Origin: JABMQW01 sp964439935
GTDB taxonomy: Bacteria > Fidelibacterota > Marinisomatia > Marinisomatales > TCS56
Reading direction: 5' to 3'
Length of the DNA: 64,000 nt
Assembly: GCA_964439935.1 (NCBI GenBank)
Contig: CAYTPW010000002.1
Span: 1 to 64,000, forward strand
Part shown: positions 44,447 through 52,254 of the stretch, piece by piece
How the letters are laid out: the number at the start of each line of letters is the position of its first letter
How positions within the stretch are numbered: position 1 is the first letter of the stretch
Notes under the pieces: model-generated
Seen by the model: only the letters and a program-made list of their open reading frames with translations
What the model was told of the DNA's origin: nothing
Database searches by the model: none
Made by a program: the position numbers and the translations under genes

Positions 44447-45609
44447 TGATGAATAAACTGAATTTTTTAACAGCCGGGGAATCTCACGGTAAAGGTCTGG
44501 TTGGTATCCTGGAAGGATTACCAGCAGGACTGGAAATCGATGGGGATTATATCAACCAGCAACTGGCACGGCGCCAGCATGGTCATGGTCGTGGGAAACG
44601 CATGGAAATTGAACATGATCAGGCTGAGATTTACAGCGGAGTGCGCCTAGGCAAAACCCTCGGATCACCGATTGCTCTGATCGTGAAAAACCGGGACTGG
44701 GAAAACTGGTCTCGCAAGATGGCGGTGGATGGGGCGGATGCAAATGTGAAAAAAGTAACTTTATCTCGCCCCGGTCATGCCGATCTGGCCGGTGTCCAGA
44801 AATTTGATTTTGACGATATCCGTAATGTATTGGAGCGTTCATCAGCCCGTGAGACCGCCATGCGGGTTGCACTTGGCTCACTGGCGCGCAAACTGCTATC
44901 GGTTGTGGGAATCGCCGTTGGAAGTCGCGTTGTCCAGATACATCGGGTAAAGGACAATACCACCCTTGACACCCATGAATTGAATATTGATGAATTAATT
45001 ACACAGGCCGATACTTCACCTTTGCGCTGTGTTGATAAAACAGCAGAAAAGGCGATGGTGGCGGCCATCGACCAGGCCAAAGCGGAAGGTGATTCAGTGG
45101 GCGGTGTGTTTGAAATCCTGGCAACCGGAATGCCGTATGGATTGGGCAGTTACACGCATTGGGACCGAAAACTTACAACCCGTCTCTCTGCTGCGGTGAT
45201 GTCTATTAACGCTATAAAAGGAGTTGAGGTTGGTAGTGGATTTACCTCCACAGATTCAACGGGTAGTCAGACCCACGATGAAATAATGTGGGATGGAACC
45301 ACCTACCAAAGAGCGACCAATAATGCCGGTGGAGTGGAAGGCGGGATGACCAATGCTCAACCACTGGTGCTGCGAGCTGCGATGAAACCAATCCCGACAC
45401 TGATGAAACCATTGCGCTCGGTGGATATAAAAACTAAAGAGGCCTTACTGGCACATAAAGAACGAACGGATGTCTGCGCGGTGCCTGCCGCATCGATTGT
45501 TGCTGAAAGTATGGTTTGCCTGGTCTTGGCTGACGCTTTGCTGGAGAAATTCGGCGGCGATACCGTTGACCAGTTAAAAAGCCACATGAAAATGAGCGCC
45601 CGGTATTAG
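44443..45609 (+). CDS. aroC: chorismate synthase
   Basis: A 388-residue FMN enzyme for the last step to chorismate. Motifs are TAGESHGKGLVGILEGLPAG, RRQHGHGRGKRM, GRLSRPGHADLAG-type (VTLSRPGHADLAG) and the late PTLMKPLRSVD. Three ATG codons at 44443, 44446 and 44449 are possible. It overlaps aroE. Confidence 0.96.
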   Translation: MMMNKLNFLTAGESHGKGLVGILEGLPAGLEIDGDYINQQLARRQHGHGRGKRMEIEHDQAEIYSGVRLGKTLGSPIALIVKNRDWENWSRKMAVDGADANVKKVTLSRPGHADLAGVQKFDFDDIRNVLERSSARETAMRVALGSLARKLLSVVGIAVGSRVVQIHRVKDNTTLDTHELNIDELITQADTSPLRCVDKTAEKAMVAAIDQAKAEGDSVGGVFEILATGMPYGLGSYTHWDRKLTTRLSAAVMSINAIKGVEVGSGFTSTDSTGSQTHDEIMWDGTTYQRATNNAGGVEGGMTNAQPLVLRAAMKPIPTLMKPLRSVDIKTKEALLAHKERTDVCAVPAASIVAESMVCLVLADALLEKFGGDTVDQLKSHMKMSARY

Positions 45610-45621
45610 TCCGCAGAAACC

Positions 45622-46167
45622 ATGAACGACTTTACCGACATAAATATTTTCCTGATCGGCATGATGGGTAGTGGTAAAACCACCGTGGGCCGTCTATTGG
45701 CGAAAAAACTTTCGTTGTCGTTTGTTGATCTGGATCTGGAGATTGAAAAAAGTGAAGGACTCACAATTGCTGACATTTTTTATGAGCAGGGAGCCGGACA
45801 GTTCAGGCAATTAGAGAGAACTATTTTGAAAAAGACTATTCAGACCACAGGTCAGGTAATTGCAACCGGTGGCGGTATAGTTCTAAACTACACCAACCAG
45901 AAGAGCATCATATCAAATGGAATTGCAGTACTACTGCGCTGTCAGATGAAAACGCTGTCAAGGCGGTTGAAAGACATCCGCAACCGCCCATTGTTGAGCA
46001 GCAATGATACGACCCAGCGGACGCTGAATAAGATATGGCGGGATCGTCAGGAATTCTATTATTCAACAGCACGGATCACTTTTGATAACGATTTCGTGAA
46101 TCCATCCACGGCTGTTACCCAAATTATTAGACAAATAAAAGGAATCAATGGAAACTATAAAGGTTAA
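45622..46167 (+). CDS. aroK: shikimate kinase
   Basis: A 181-residue kinase with the P-loop GMMGSGKTTVGR near residue 13. FVDLDLEIEK, the D-x-D motif region, and ATGGGIV follow, with RPLL near residue 120. It overlaps the aroB start by 20 nt. Gluconate kinase is an alternative family, but the shikimate-binding GGGIV motif and context favour AroK. Confidence 0.93.
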   Translation: MNDFTDINIFLIGMMGSGKTTVGRLLAKKLSLSFVDLDLEIEKSEGLTIADIFYEQGAGQFRQLERTILKKTIQTTGQVIATGGGIVLNYTNQKSIISNGIAVLLRCQMKTLSRRLKDIRNRPLLSSNDTTQRTLNKIWRDRQEFYYSTARITFDNDFVNPSTAVTQIIRQIKGINGNYKG

Positions 46168-47224
46168 CCTGACCAAGCGCAGTTATCCGATTTGGATTGA
46201 TCAGCAACTGCTGGACCAATTGCCGAATTTACTGGCCGACAATTGGCAGAACAGGCGAGTTGTTTTAATAACCCAGGCCCTACTGGCAGAGAAATACGGC
46301 CAGCAATTGACGGCAGTTTTGAAAAGGAGGGGTTTGAAAACTGAACTATTATTGCTGCCGGCTGGAGAAAAAGCTAAAACGCTAAAGCAAGTTGAAAATA
46401 TTTACCGCCAGCTGGTAGACCTGAAATGTGATAAAGAAACTTTGTTAATTGCCCTGGGGGGTGGCACGGTGGGGGATGTGACTGGTTTTGCGGCCGCAAC
46501 CTTTCTGCGTGGATTAGCCTATCTGCAAATACCGACAACACTGCTGGCTATGGTAGACTCAGCCATTGGCGGTAAAACAGGGATTAATTTGTCTCAGGGT
46601 AAAAACCTGGTCGGAGCAATCCACCAACCAATCGCTGTGGCCATCGATCCGGGTTGTCTTGAATCTTTGCCACAGCGAGAGCTGATCTCCGGTATGGCAG
46701 AAATTTTGAAATACGGGGCAATCAAGGACCGGGAATTCTGGTCATATCTATCTGCGAACCTGGCTGCTATTCTCAACCAGCACCAGGAACTATTGCTATC
46801 GGCAATCAGAAAATCCTGTGCTATTAAAGCAGGTATTGTGGCGGAGGATGAACATGAACGGGACCTGCGCAGAATTCTGAATTTCGGACATACTATCGGG
46901 CACGCTCTTGAGAATTTATCCGGCTACGGCCACCTGACGCACGGTGAAGCAGTCGCCCTGGGGATGCTGTGTGCCGGGCAGATATCCCACCAACGGGGCC
47001 TGCTGGACGAATCCGATTGGCAATCGCTGGAGACAACCCTGCGGCGTCTGCCCCTGCCGGAATTGCAATTATCTAACCCCACAGATCTTCTAGCAGTGAT
47101 CAATCGAGATAAAAAAGTACGCTCGGGCCGCCTGCATTTTGTTTTATTGAAAGGTCTGGGTACGGCCGTTATCGTGGACGATGTGACTGATGCTGAAATT
47201 ATACAATCCCTGGAGGTTTTATGA
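46148..47224 (+). CDS. aroB: 3-dehydroquinate synthase
   Basis: A 358-residue NAD- and metal-dependent lyase for the second step. Motifs are LALGGGTVGDVTGFAAATFLRG (here split as ALGGGTVGDVTGF), the glycine-rich SAIGGKTGINLSQGKNLVGA-type loop, and metal residues in FGHTIGHALEN and HGEAVALGM. It starts inside aroK and ends 4 nt into aroQ. Confidence 0.96.
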   Translation: METIKVNLTKRSYPIWIDQQLLDQLPNLLADNWQNRRVVLITQALLAEKYGQQLTAVLKRRGLKTELLLLPAGEKAKTLKQVENIYRQLVDLKCDKETLLIALGGGTVGDVTGFAAATFLRGLAYLQIPTTLLAMVDSAIGGKTGINLSQGKNLVGAIHQPIAVAIDPGCLESLPQRELISGMAEILKYGAIKDREFWSYLSANLAAILNQHQELLLSAIRKSCAIKAGIVAEDEHERDLRRILNFGHTIGHALENLSGYGHLTHGEAVALGMLCAGQISHQRGLLDESDWQSLETTLRRLPLPELQLSNPTDLLAVINRDKKVRSGRLHFVLLKGLGTAVIVDDVTDAEIIQSLEVL

Positions 47225-47667
47225 ATATTCTGGTGATCAACGGACCCAATTTAAATTTGCTGGGAATACGGGAGCCGGAAACTTATGGGACAGAAACCCT
47301 GGCTGAAATCATGGACTGGCTGGCGGATCAACCGGAGGCCGAGAACCACAGCCTGACATTTTATCAATCAAACCACGAAGGTGCTATTATCGACCGGATC
47401 CACCAGGCGCTGGGTACGGCTGACGGAATTTTGATCAACCCCGGAGCCTACACCCACTATTCCCATGCTATCCGGGATGCCCTGGCGGCGGTTGGACTAC
47501 CTGCGGTTGAAGTGCACTTGACAGCAATTGATCAGCGCGAGCCTTTTCGCCGGACTTCCGTGATCAAGGATGTCTGTATTTCACAGGTTTCGGGAATGGG
47601 TAAAGAAAGCTATCGAATTGGGCTGAATCTTTTAGCAAAAGCATTAGAAAAACGGAAAATTATATAG
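47221..47667 (+). CDS. aroQ: type II 3-dehydroquinate dehydratase
   Basis: A 148-residue enzyme making 3-dehydroshikimate, of the dodecameric type. Signs are INGPNLNLLGIREPETYG at the N-terminus (active-site Arg and Tyr), NHEGAIIDRIHQA, INPGAYTHYSHAIRDAL and EVHLTAIDQREPFRRTS. It overlaps aroB by 4 nt and is the last gene of the aromatic run. It converges on the minus-strand barrel gene 25 nt away, with no clear terminator. Confidence 0.95.
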   Translation: MNILVINGPNLNLLGIREPETYGTETLAEIMDWLADQPEAENHSLTFYQSNHEGAIIDRIHQALGTADGILINPGAYTHYSHAIRDALAAVGLPAVEVHLTAIDQREPFRRTSVIKDVCISQVSGMGKESYRIGLNLLAKALEKRKII

Positions 47668-47692
47668 CCCTAACTTGTTTGCTCCTGCGTCA

Positions 47693-48466
47693 TCACCACC
47701 GCCAGCGAATATCGAATACAGGCAGCAAATGTTTTTGAACACCAAATGGATATTCTGCAGTAATGAATTTATAGCCGATACTAATCTGTCGCTTGTTTTT
47801 GGAGCGACAGATTAGAGCCGTATGTTCCAGGGCAGTATAATTACCAGAATTGTTTAGCAGGAAATAATCAAAATCTAAGAAAAAGACAGTTTTCCTGTTT
47901 AGGGTAAGCTGGTAGTCACCACCGATTTTAATATAATTACCACTGTATAAAGGAGATAGTCGATTGTAAATCAAAGGTAGATCAATTGATGTCCGGGAAT
48001 CGATTTCATCGCCCTTAACAGCGATCGTAATTCCAGCCTTAAAAGTAAGCTTATAGCTTGTATTAACCATACTGGCCAAGAGATCATTGCTGGCCAGCAG
48101 TATTCCCGGAATATCGAATTCGGGTGAAATGAAACCCCAGATTCCTTCCTTGGTAACCATCCGCAACAGCAGAGTCGGATAGCACAGCCCGTGGCGCGAA
48201 GCGATTTTCCATTGTTTTACGCTACCCCAGGTTTTCGTTAACGTTCCGTTTGGCATGACGAAGAAAATGATCGGGTGCAGTGAAATCTGTAAATCGCTCG
48301 AGAGACTGCGCACCAGGGGTTGGAACAGCCCGATTTCCCACTGTCCCGGGCTTATTATTTCAGCGGACCCGTACAGCCAATCAACGCTGGTGCTGTCTTG
48401 TGCTGAATTGAAGGAGCTTAAAAGAATAATACAGACCATTAAGGCTTTAATGCTAGTCAGCTTCAT
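47693..48466 (-). CDS. putative outer-membrane barrel protein
   Basis: About 257 residues from the ATG at 48466. It has a signal peptide (MVCIILLSSFNSAQ) and then alternating short strands rich in aromatic residues (SAEIISPGQWEIGLFQP, GDYQLTLN, VFFLDFDYFLL, ISIGYKFITAEYPFG). The end DIRWRW, with terminal aromatics, fits outer-membrane insertion. I do not recognise the family. It overlaps the EEP lipoprotein gene by one nucleotide (TAATG), so the two are coupled. Confidence 0.6.
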   Translation of the reverse strand: MKLTSIKALMVCIILLSSFNSAQDSTSVDWLYGSAEIISPGQWEIGLFQPLVRSLSSDLQISLHPIIFFVMPNGTLTKTWGSVKQWKIASRHGLCYPTLLLRMVTKEGIWGFISPEFDIPGILLASNDLLASMVNTSYKLTFKAGITIAVKGDEIDSRTSIDLPLIYNRLSPLYSGNYIKIGGDYQLTLNRKTVFFLDFDYFLLNNSGNYTALEHTALICRSKNKRQISIGYKFITAEYPFGVQKHLLPVFDIRWRW

Positions 48467-49548
48467 TAAGGCACCTCCCAACGAGCAATCACAGCAACAT
48501 GATCAGAAGCTTCTGATGCTTCCTGCAAAGTCAGGGAAGAGCCTGATACCCAGGCAGTGTTAGTCCATAGATAATCGAGTTTTCTATCCCAATTTCCAAT
48601 CCAGTCGGGTGTATGGGTGAAAAAAGCAGATTCATTTTGTGCATAATCGGTGAGCGAAACGGCCGGCACATAAGTATTATACAGATCCTGCAGCCAGGTT
48701 AGCTCATGCTCAAAATATCTTCCATCGCTATGATCGTCATCGTTCTGGTGAAAAGTTTCATCAGCGCATTGATCCTCAATACAATAATCGTCTTTGGTAG
48801 CTACCGGAGGAAGTTCATTCAAATCACCGCCCGCAACAAAATATCCGTTATTGGCAGCTATGTCGTCTAATATTTCCTTAAAGCGATCAATCTGTTTCTT
48901 TTTTGTATCATCGGTTGAAAAGGCTGATGTGTGTATTCCTACTGCAAATAGATTTTCGATGGCGGGTAATTCAACACGGGCTTTCAGAGCGTTCCGCCGC
49001 AGGTAAAAATAATTTGTCAAAGCATCCTGATCTCCGCGCAAGGGTAACTGAAAACGCTTCGCATCCGACAGGGGCCATTTGGATAATATTGCATTGCCGC
49101 TATTAACGCGACCCAACCCATCGCTGGGTACAACCTGTGCCTGCCACATCGAGGCGTAGACACCGTAATTCAAACCGGTATGATCCAGCAACCATTGAAC
49201 TTGGTTAATGTATTGGGTTCGCTTTGATTCAAGATCGACTTCCTGCAGAAATATGAGGTCCGGGTCGATTTGATTTATGCGGATAGATAACAATTCCAAA
49301 CCGTTTAACACCTCATCTTCCGATAGTATGACCCGTTTACCACAAGAATCCCCAAACCAGGGAATACGGGCGGCGCCAAAACGAATATTCCAGGTCATCA
49401 CCGTAAGAGTATCGGGCGGAGAGATTGTGGTGATTTCACGAGCACGATAACTCTTGGCGGATTCGATGTCATCAAAGGTAGTGACAAGCGGCTCACAGCC
49501 AATCTGCAAAATCGATATTAATAATAGCATCGAAATAATGCGCGCCAT
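48466..49548 (-). CDS. endonuclease/exonuclease/phosphatase-family lipoprotein
   Basis: A 360-residue lipoprotein (signal ending LISILQIGC) with an EEP hydrolase domain. Visible motifs are MTWNIRFG, LQEVD, GNAILSKWPLSD, GGDLNELPP, KLDYLW and SDHVAVIARW, which provide metal-binding Glu/Asp and the catalytic Asp-His pair. The family includes nucleases, phosphodiesterases and sphingomyelinases, so the substrate is open. It is likely on the periplasmic side of the outer membrane. Confidence 0.87.
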   Translation of the reverse strand: MARIISMLLLISILQIGCEPLVTTFDDIESAKSYRAREITTISPPDTLTVMTWNIRFGAARIPWFGDSCGKRVILSEDEVLNGLELLSIRINQIDPDLIFLQEVDLESKRTQYINQVQWLLDHTGLNYGVYASMWQAQVVPSDGLGRVNSGNAILSKWPLSDAKRFQLPLRGDQDALTNYFYLRRNALKARVELPAIENLFAVGIHTSAFSTDDTKKKQIDRFKEILDDIAANNGYFVAGGDLNELPPVATKDDYCIEDQCADETFHQNDDDHSDGRYFEHELTWLQDLYNTYVPAVSLTDYAQNESAFFTHTPDWIGNWDRKLDYLWTNTAWVSGSSLTLQEASEASDHVAVIARWEVP

Positions 49549-49714
49549 ACTAGACCTCCACTAATACAATATTATATTGAGTACTTAGCAAACAGGATCA
49601 TTCAAATCAATTTAAAGATATTCTCCCGCACATTCAATTTACACAAAGTCAAAATCAACCAACCGGGGAAAAGAGCTTATTAATACGACCAGCATTTGTA
49701 CTGCTGCAATAATA

Positions 49715-49742
49715 AAAAACCCCCGCCAAAACGAGGGTTTTT
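49715..49742 (-). terminator. Rho-independent terminator after the 555-residue barrel gene
   Basis: AAAAACCCCCG and CGAGGGTTTTT (49715-49725 and 49732-49742) pair with one mismatch around a 6-nt loop. Read on the minus strand it ends in a U-tract, 20 nt after the stop at 49762. It is nearly symmetric, so it could also act on the plus strand. Confidence 0.8.
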
Positions 49743-49761
49743 CATTAGTCTGAAACTAAGC

Positions 49762-51429
49762 TTAACCCCAGAACTTCAGGTATGTCTTAAAACCGAACTC
49801 CAGTACATTGGGAGCCCAATTTGATGAACCGGCCAACGGCAGGTGATATTTACCGTAGATTTCATAGGGCATCGGCAGTGTTTTGCTGGAGAAATCTTTA
49901 AACGAAACACCAAATGTGATTTTCTGTCCGTATGATTCAGTGTCTGATAAAAGATCGCCTTCTCCATGCACCGCTTTCCAGTCAGCCCATTCTTCGGCAT
50001 CCAATTTACCATTGCCATTATCATCTACTTCCAGTGTTTCAGTCGTACCGAGGCTGGTAGTATACTGAACGTCCGCCGCTGGTGCATTGGGCACAAAATA
50101 TTCATTCCGGCCTTTATCGAATCCGAGATAAGTAAAGTCGAGACTGAATTTACGTGGCACAATTTCCATACTCGAGGCAACCTCCCAAGCAATTACGTCG
50201 CCAGGATCAACTTCGTAAGTCTTGCCAAGTCGCGCGATTGTAGTGGCTACATCTAGGTCAACGTTTTTAAGTAGATCGAGCGTGGTATTGCTTTCACCCT
50301 TCATCTGGTAATTGTAGAAAATTTCACCAGTAATTTCCCAGGGTTTTCCAGCAACCTTTGAGTAGTAATCGGCCCCGAGGTGAACCTCAAAGTCCATTTG
50401 TCCGTCACCGGTTTCCACTTCGGCAAATTGTTTAGTTGGATCATCGGGATCATATTCACTGAAGGTCTTTCCTGTTGGTAGCCGCAATCCGGACTTAACG
50501 GCAAGAGCATAGCGCTTATCGGGATCTGTCAAACCCTGTCCGGCAAAGCGGTATTTAAAACCAACTTCGATGTCCCCAAAGCCTTTCCCGGTCATTGTTG
50601 GATAATAGAAATTCGCTAACTCGTAGATGTCCGCATAACCATCGGTGTCATCTGGATTTTGGTCGGCGTAGAAGGGAAACAATGAAGCCGGGATACCGTT
50701 CCCGAATGGGTCATTGATATCTGATTTACGCGCTTCCGCAGCCCAGGCTACACTGCCATAAAGTTCCTGCATGGCCGCCAAATCGAGGGGATTGCCATCA
50801 GTCGGGAAACTTGCAATAGCTGCACCCAGACTCTGCAATGTTGGTGCATAGCGGGTATACATTGCATCGATGTCAGCATCGTAATCGGGATTGTCTATCC
50901 ATTCCCAATCATGGGTGATTGTTGCATTTTTATAGGGGATTATTGTTCCAAAAGCCAACTTATCGGTAAGACCGTACTCCAATGCGAATACGAACGATCC
51001 GGTAGCGTCCAGGGTAGCTGTATTTTTAATGTTTCCCCAGGGTGTATCAGTTGGCATAACTGGGTTTGTTCCTGATTGAAATGGAGTTATTCCGGAACCA
51101 TAATCCGTATTCCACTGGGCAATATTCTGGTTAGCGGTTTTAGTCGCGTCTGCATATGACCAGGACGTGAATGTGCCGATTGGTAATGGACCAGCCATTC
51201 CGGGGTGAAACATGGAGTAAGCACCTACCAGGTCGGAGTAGGACAGATCTTCCCAGATATATGGGCCGATCTCGCCGTTGGAACGGTAGTATTGGTCGGT
51301 GTTAACCACCAGCGGAACCGCCCGAACCCGGAATACATTGACGGGAAGAACTTTGGCATCATCCGCGAAAACACCGGAATTGATAATTATTAACAGGAGC
51401 AGCAGGCTCCAACAGATATTTTTTTTCAT
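49762..51429 (-). CDS. large outer-membrane barrel with EF-hand-like loop
   Basis: A 555-residue exported protein (KNICWSLLLLLIIINSGVFA signal). It contains long aromatic strands such as FVFALEYGLTDKLAFGTIIP, FGDIEVGFKYRFAGQG and a barrel-type end LEFGFKTYLKFWG. A calcium-binding loop DDNGNGKLDAEE is at residues 469-480, matching the EF-hand pattern with Asp469, Asn471, Asn473, Gly474 and Glu480. The architecture resembles outer-membrane transport barrels, but I cannot name a substrate. Confidence 0.68.
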   Translation of the reverse strand: MKKNICWSLLLLLIIINSGVFADDAKVLPVNVFRVRAVPLVVNTDQYYRSNGEIGPYIWEDLSYSDLVGAYSMFHPGMAGPLPIGTFTSWSYADATKTANQNIAQWNTDYGSGITPFQSGTNPVMPTDTPWGNIKNTATLDATGSFVFALEYGLTDKLAFGTIIPYKNATITHDWEWIDNPDYDADIDAMYTRYAPTLQSLGAAIASFPTDGNPLDLAAMQELYGSVAWAAEARKSDINDPFGNGIPASLFPFYADQNPDDTDGYADIYELANFYYPTMTGKGFGDIEVGFKYRFAGQGLTDPDKRYALAVKSGLRLPTGKTFSEYDPDDPTKQFAEVETGDGQMDFEVHLGADYYSKVAGKPWEITGEIFYNYQMKGESNTTLDLLKNVDLDVATTIARLGKTYEVDPGDVIAWEVASSMEIVPRKFSLDFTYLGFDKGRNEYFVPNAPAADVQYTTSLGTTETLEVDDNGNGKLDAEEWADWKAVHGEGDLLSDTESYGQKITFGVSFKDFSSKTLPMPYEIYGKYHLPLAGSSNWAPNVLEFGFKTYLKFWG

Positions 51430-51450
51430 AATTCTACTCGCAATTTAAAA

Positions 51451-51479
51451 GGGCGATTATACTTTTCAGTTAATCGCCC
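51451..51479 (-). terminator. Rho-independent terminator after the lipoprotein gene
   Basis: GGGCGATTA and TAATCGCCC (51451-51459 and 51471-51479) make a perfect 9-bp stem with an 11-nt loop. The minus-strand flank reads TTTTAAATTG, a short T-tract. It lies between the two minus-strand genes. Confidence 0.75.
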
Positions 51480-51514
51480 AAGTAGTTTAATGATTTTATT
51501 AATTGATGTTACTG

Positions 51515-52141
51515 TTAATCAGCAGATTCGAACCCGAGTGTTGTTGAGGACATAGCATTGATTTGAATATCGGGCAGGAACATATCCGGTATTCCATCCG
51601 GAGGATCAGACGCGTCCACCGGCAGCACCACGGTATCAACTTCGACCTCTGAGTAGGAAACAGTAAATGTAGCCGGAACGGCAGTAGCGTCATAAACCAG
51701 GTCACCGTCCATCCCGAAATAATCACCGGTAAGTGTAAAATGAGTCAGGTCTGCATTAGTACTCCAGGACCCTGCGTCTGGCAATGGCACTACATTCGGG
51801 TTGAAACCCAGTGTATCATTACCAAGCGGCAGGTAACCGGTCAAAGTAAAAGATAAAACATCGTCCTCATCAGTCAGTACTACTGTTGCACTAACTCCCA
51901 TTGCCTGAAAAGCAACCCACGGTACTGTACCGCCACCCAGCGTGTCGCCAGCCACAATGCCAATGGCGGCAATATCAGTTGCAGCGGTGTATAACGCTGT
52001 TTGGCTCATGTCATTCATCGTCCAGGTGCCCGCCAATTCGTTGGCAACATATTCGTCATCATCATCATCCTCACAACCGATAAAAAAGACAACGCTGATA
52101 CCTAATAGCAACAGCGCTATCAGTTTAAATGTGTTTTTCAT
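51515..52141 (-). CDS. lipoprotein of unknown function (lipocalin-like beta-rich)
   Basis: A 208-residue lipoprotein with signal LLLGISVVFFIGC followed by a run of Asp (EDDDDDE), a linker seen in surface lipoproteins of Bacteroidetes relatives. The body starts ELAGTWTMND, as in lipocalin-like calycin domains, and has many Thr, Val and Asp strands. I do not recognise a specific ligand. It may be co-regulated with the barrel gene downstream but is separated from it by a terminator. Confidence 0.62.
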   Translation of the reverse strand: MKNTFKLIALLLLGISVVFFIGCEDDDDDEYVANELAGTWTMNDMSQTALYTAATDIAAIGIVAGDTLGGGTVPWVAFQAMGVSATVVLTDEDDVLSFTLTGYLPLGNDTLGFNPNVVPLPDAGSWSTNADLTHFTLTGDYFGMDGDLVYDATAVPATFTVSYSEVEVDTVVLPVDASDPPDGIPDMFLPDIQINAMSSTTLGFESAD

Positions 52142-52254
52142 TATTCCTCCGTGTTAAGTCTGAAATTTAAGTAATGTTATTGAATAGTAAATTTCCAATT
52201 GGATTAAAATAGCTCCGAATCAGGCAGGAATGCAAAAAAAATATTGCCCTGTCT

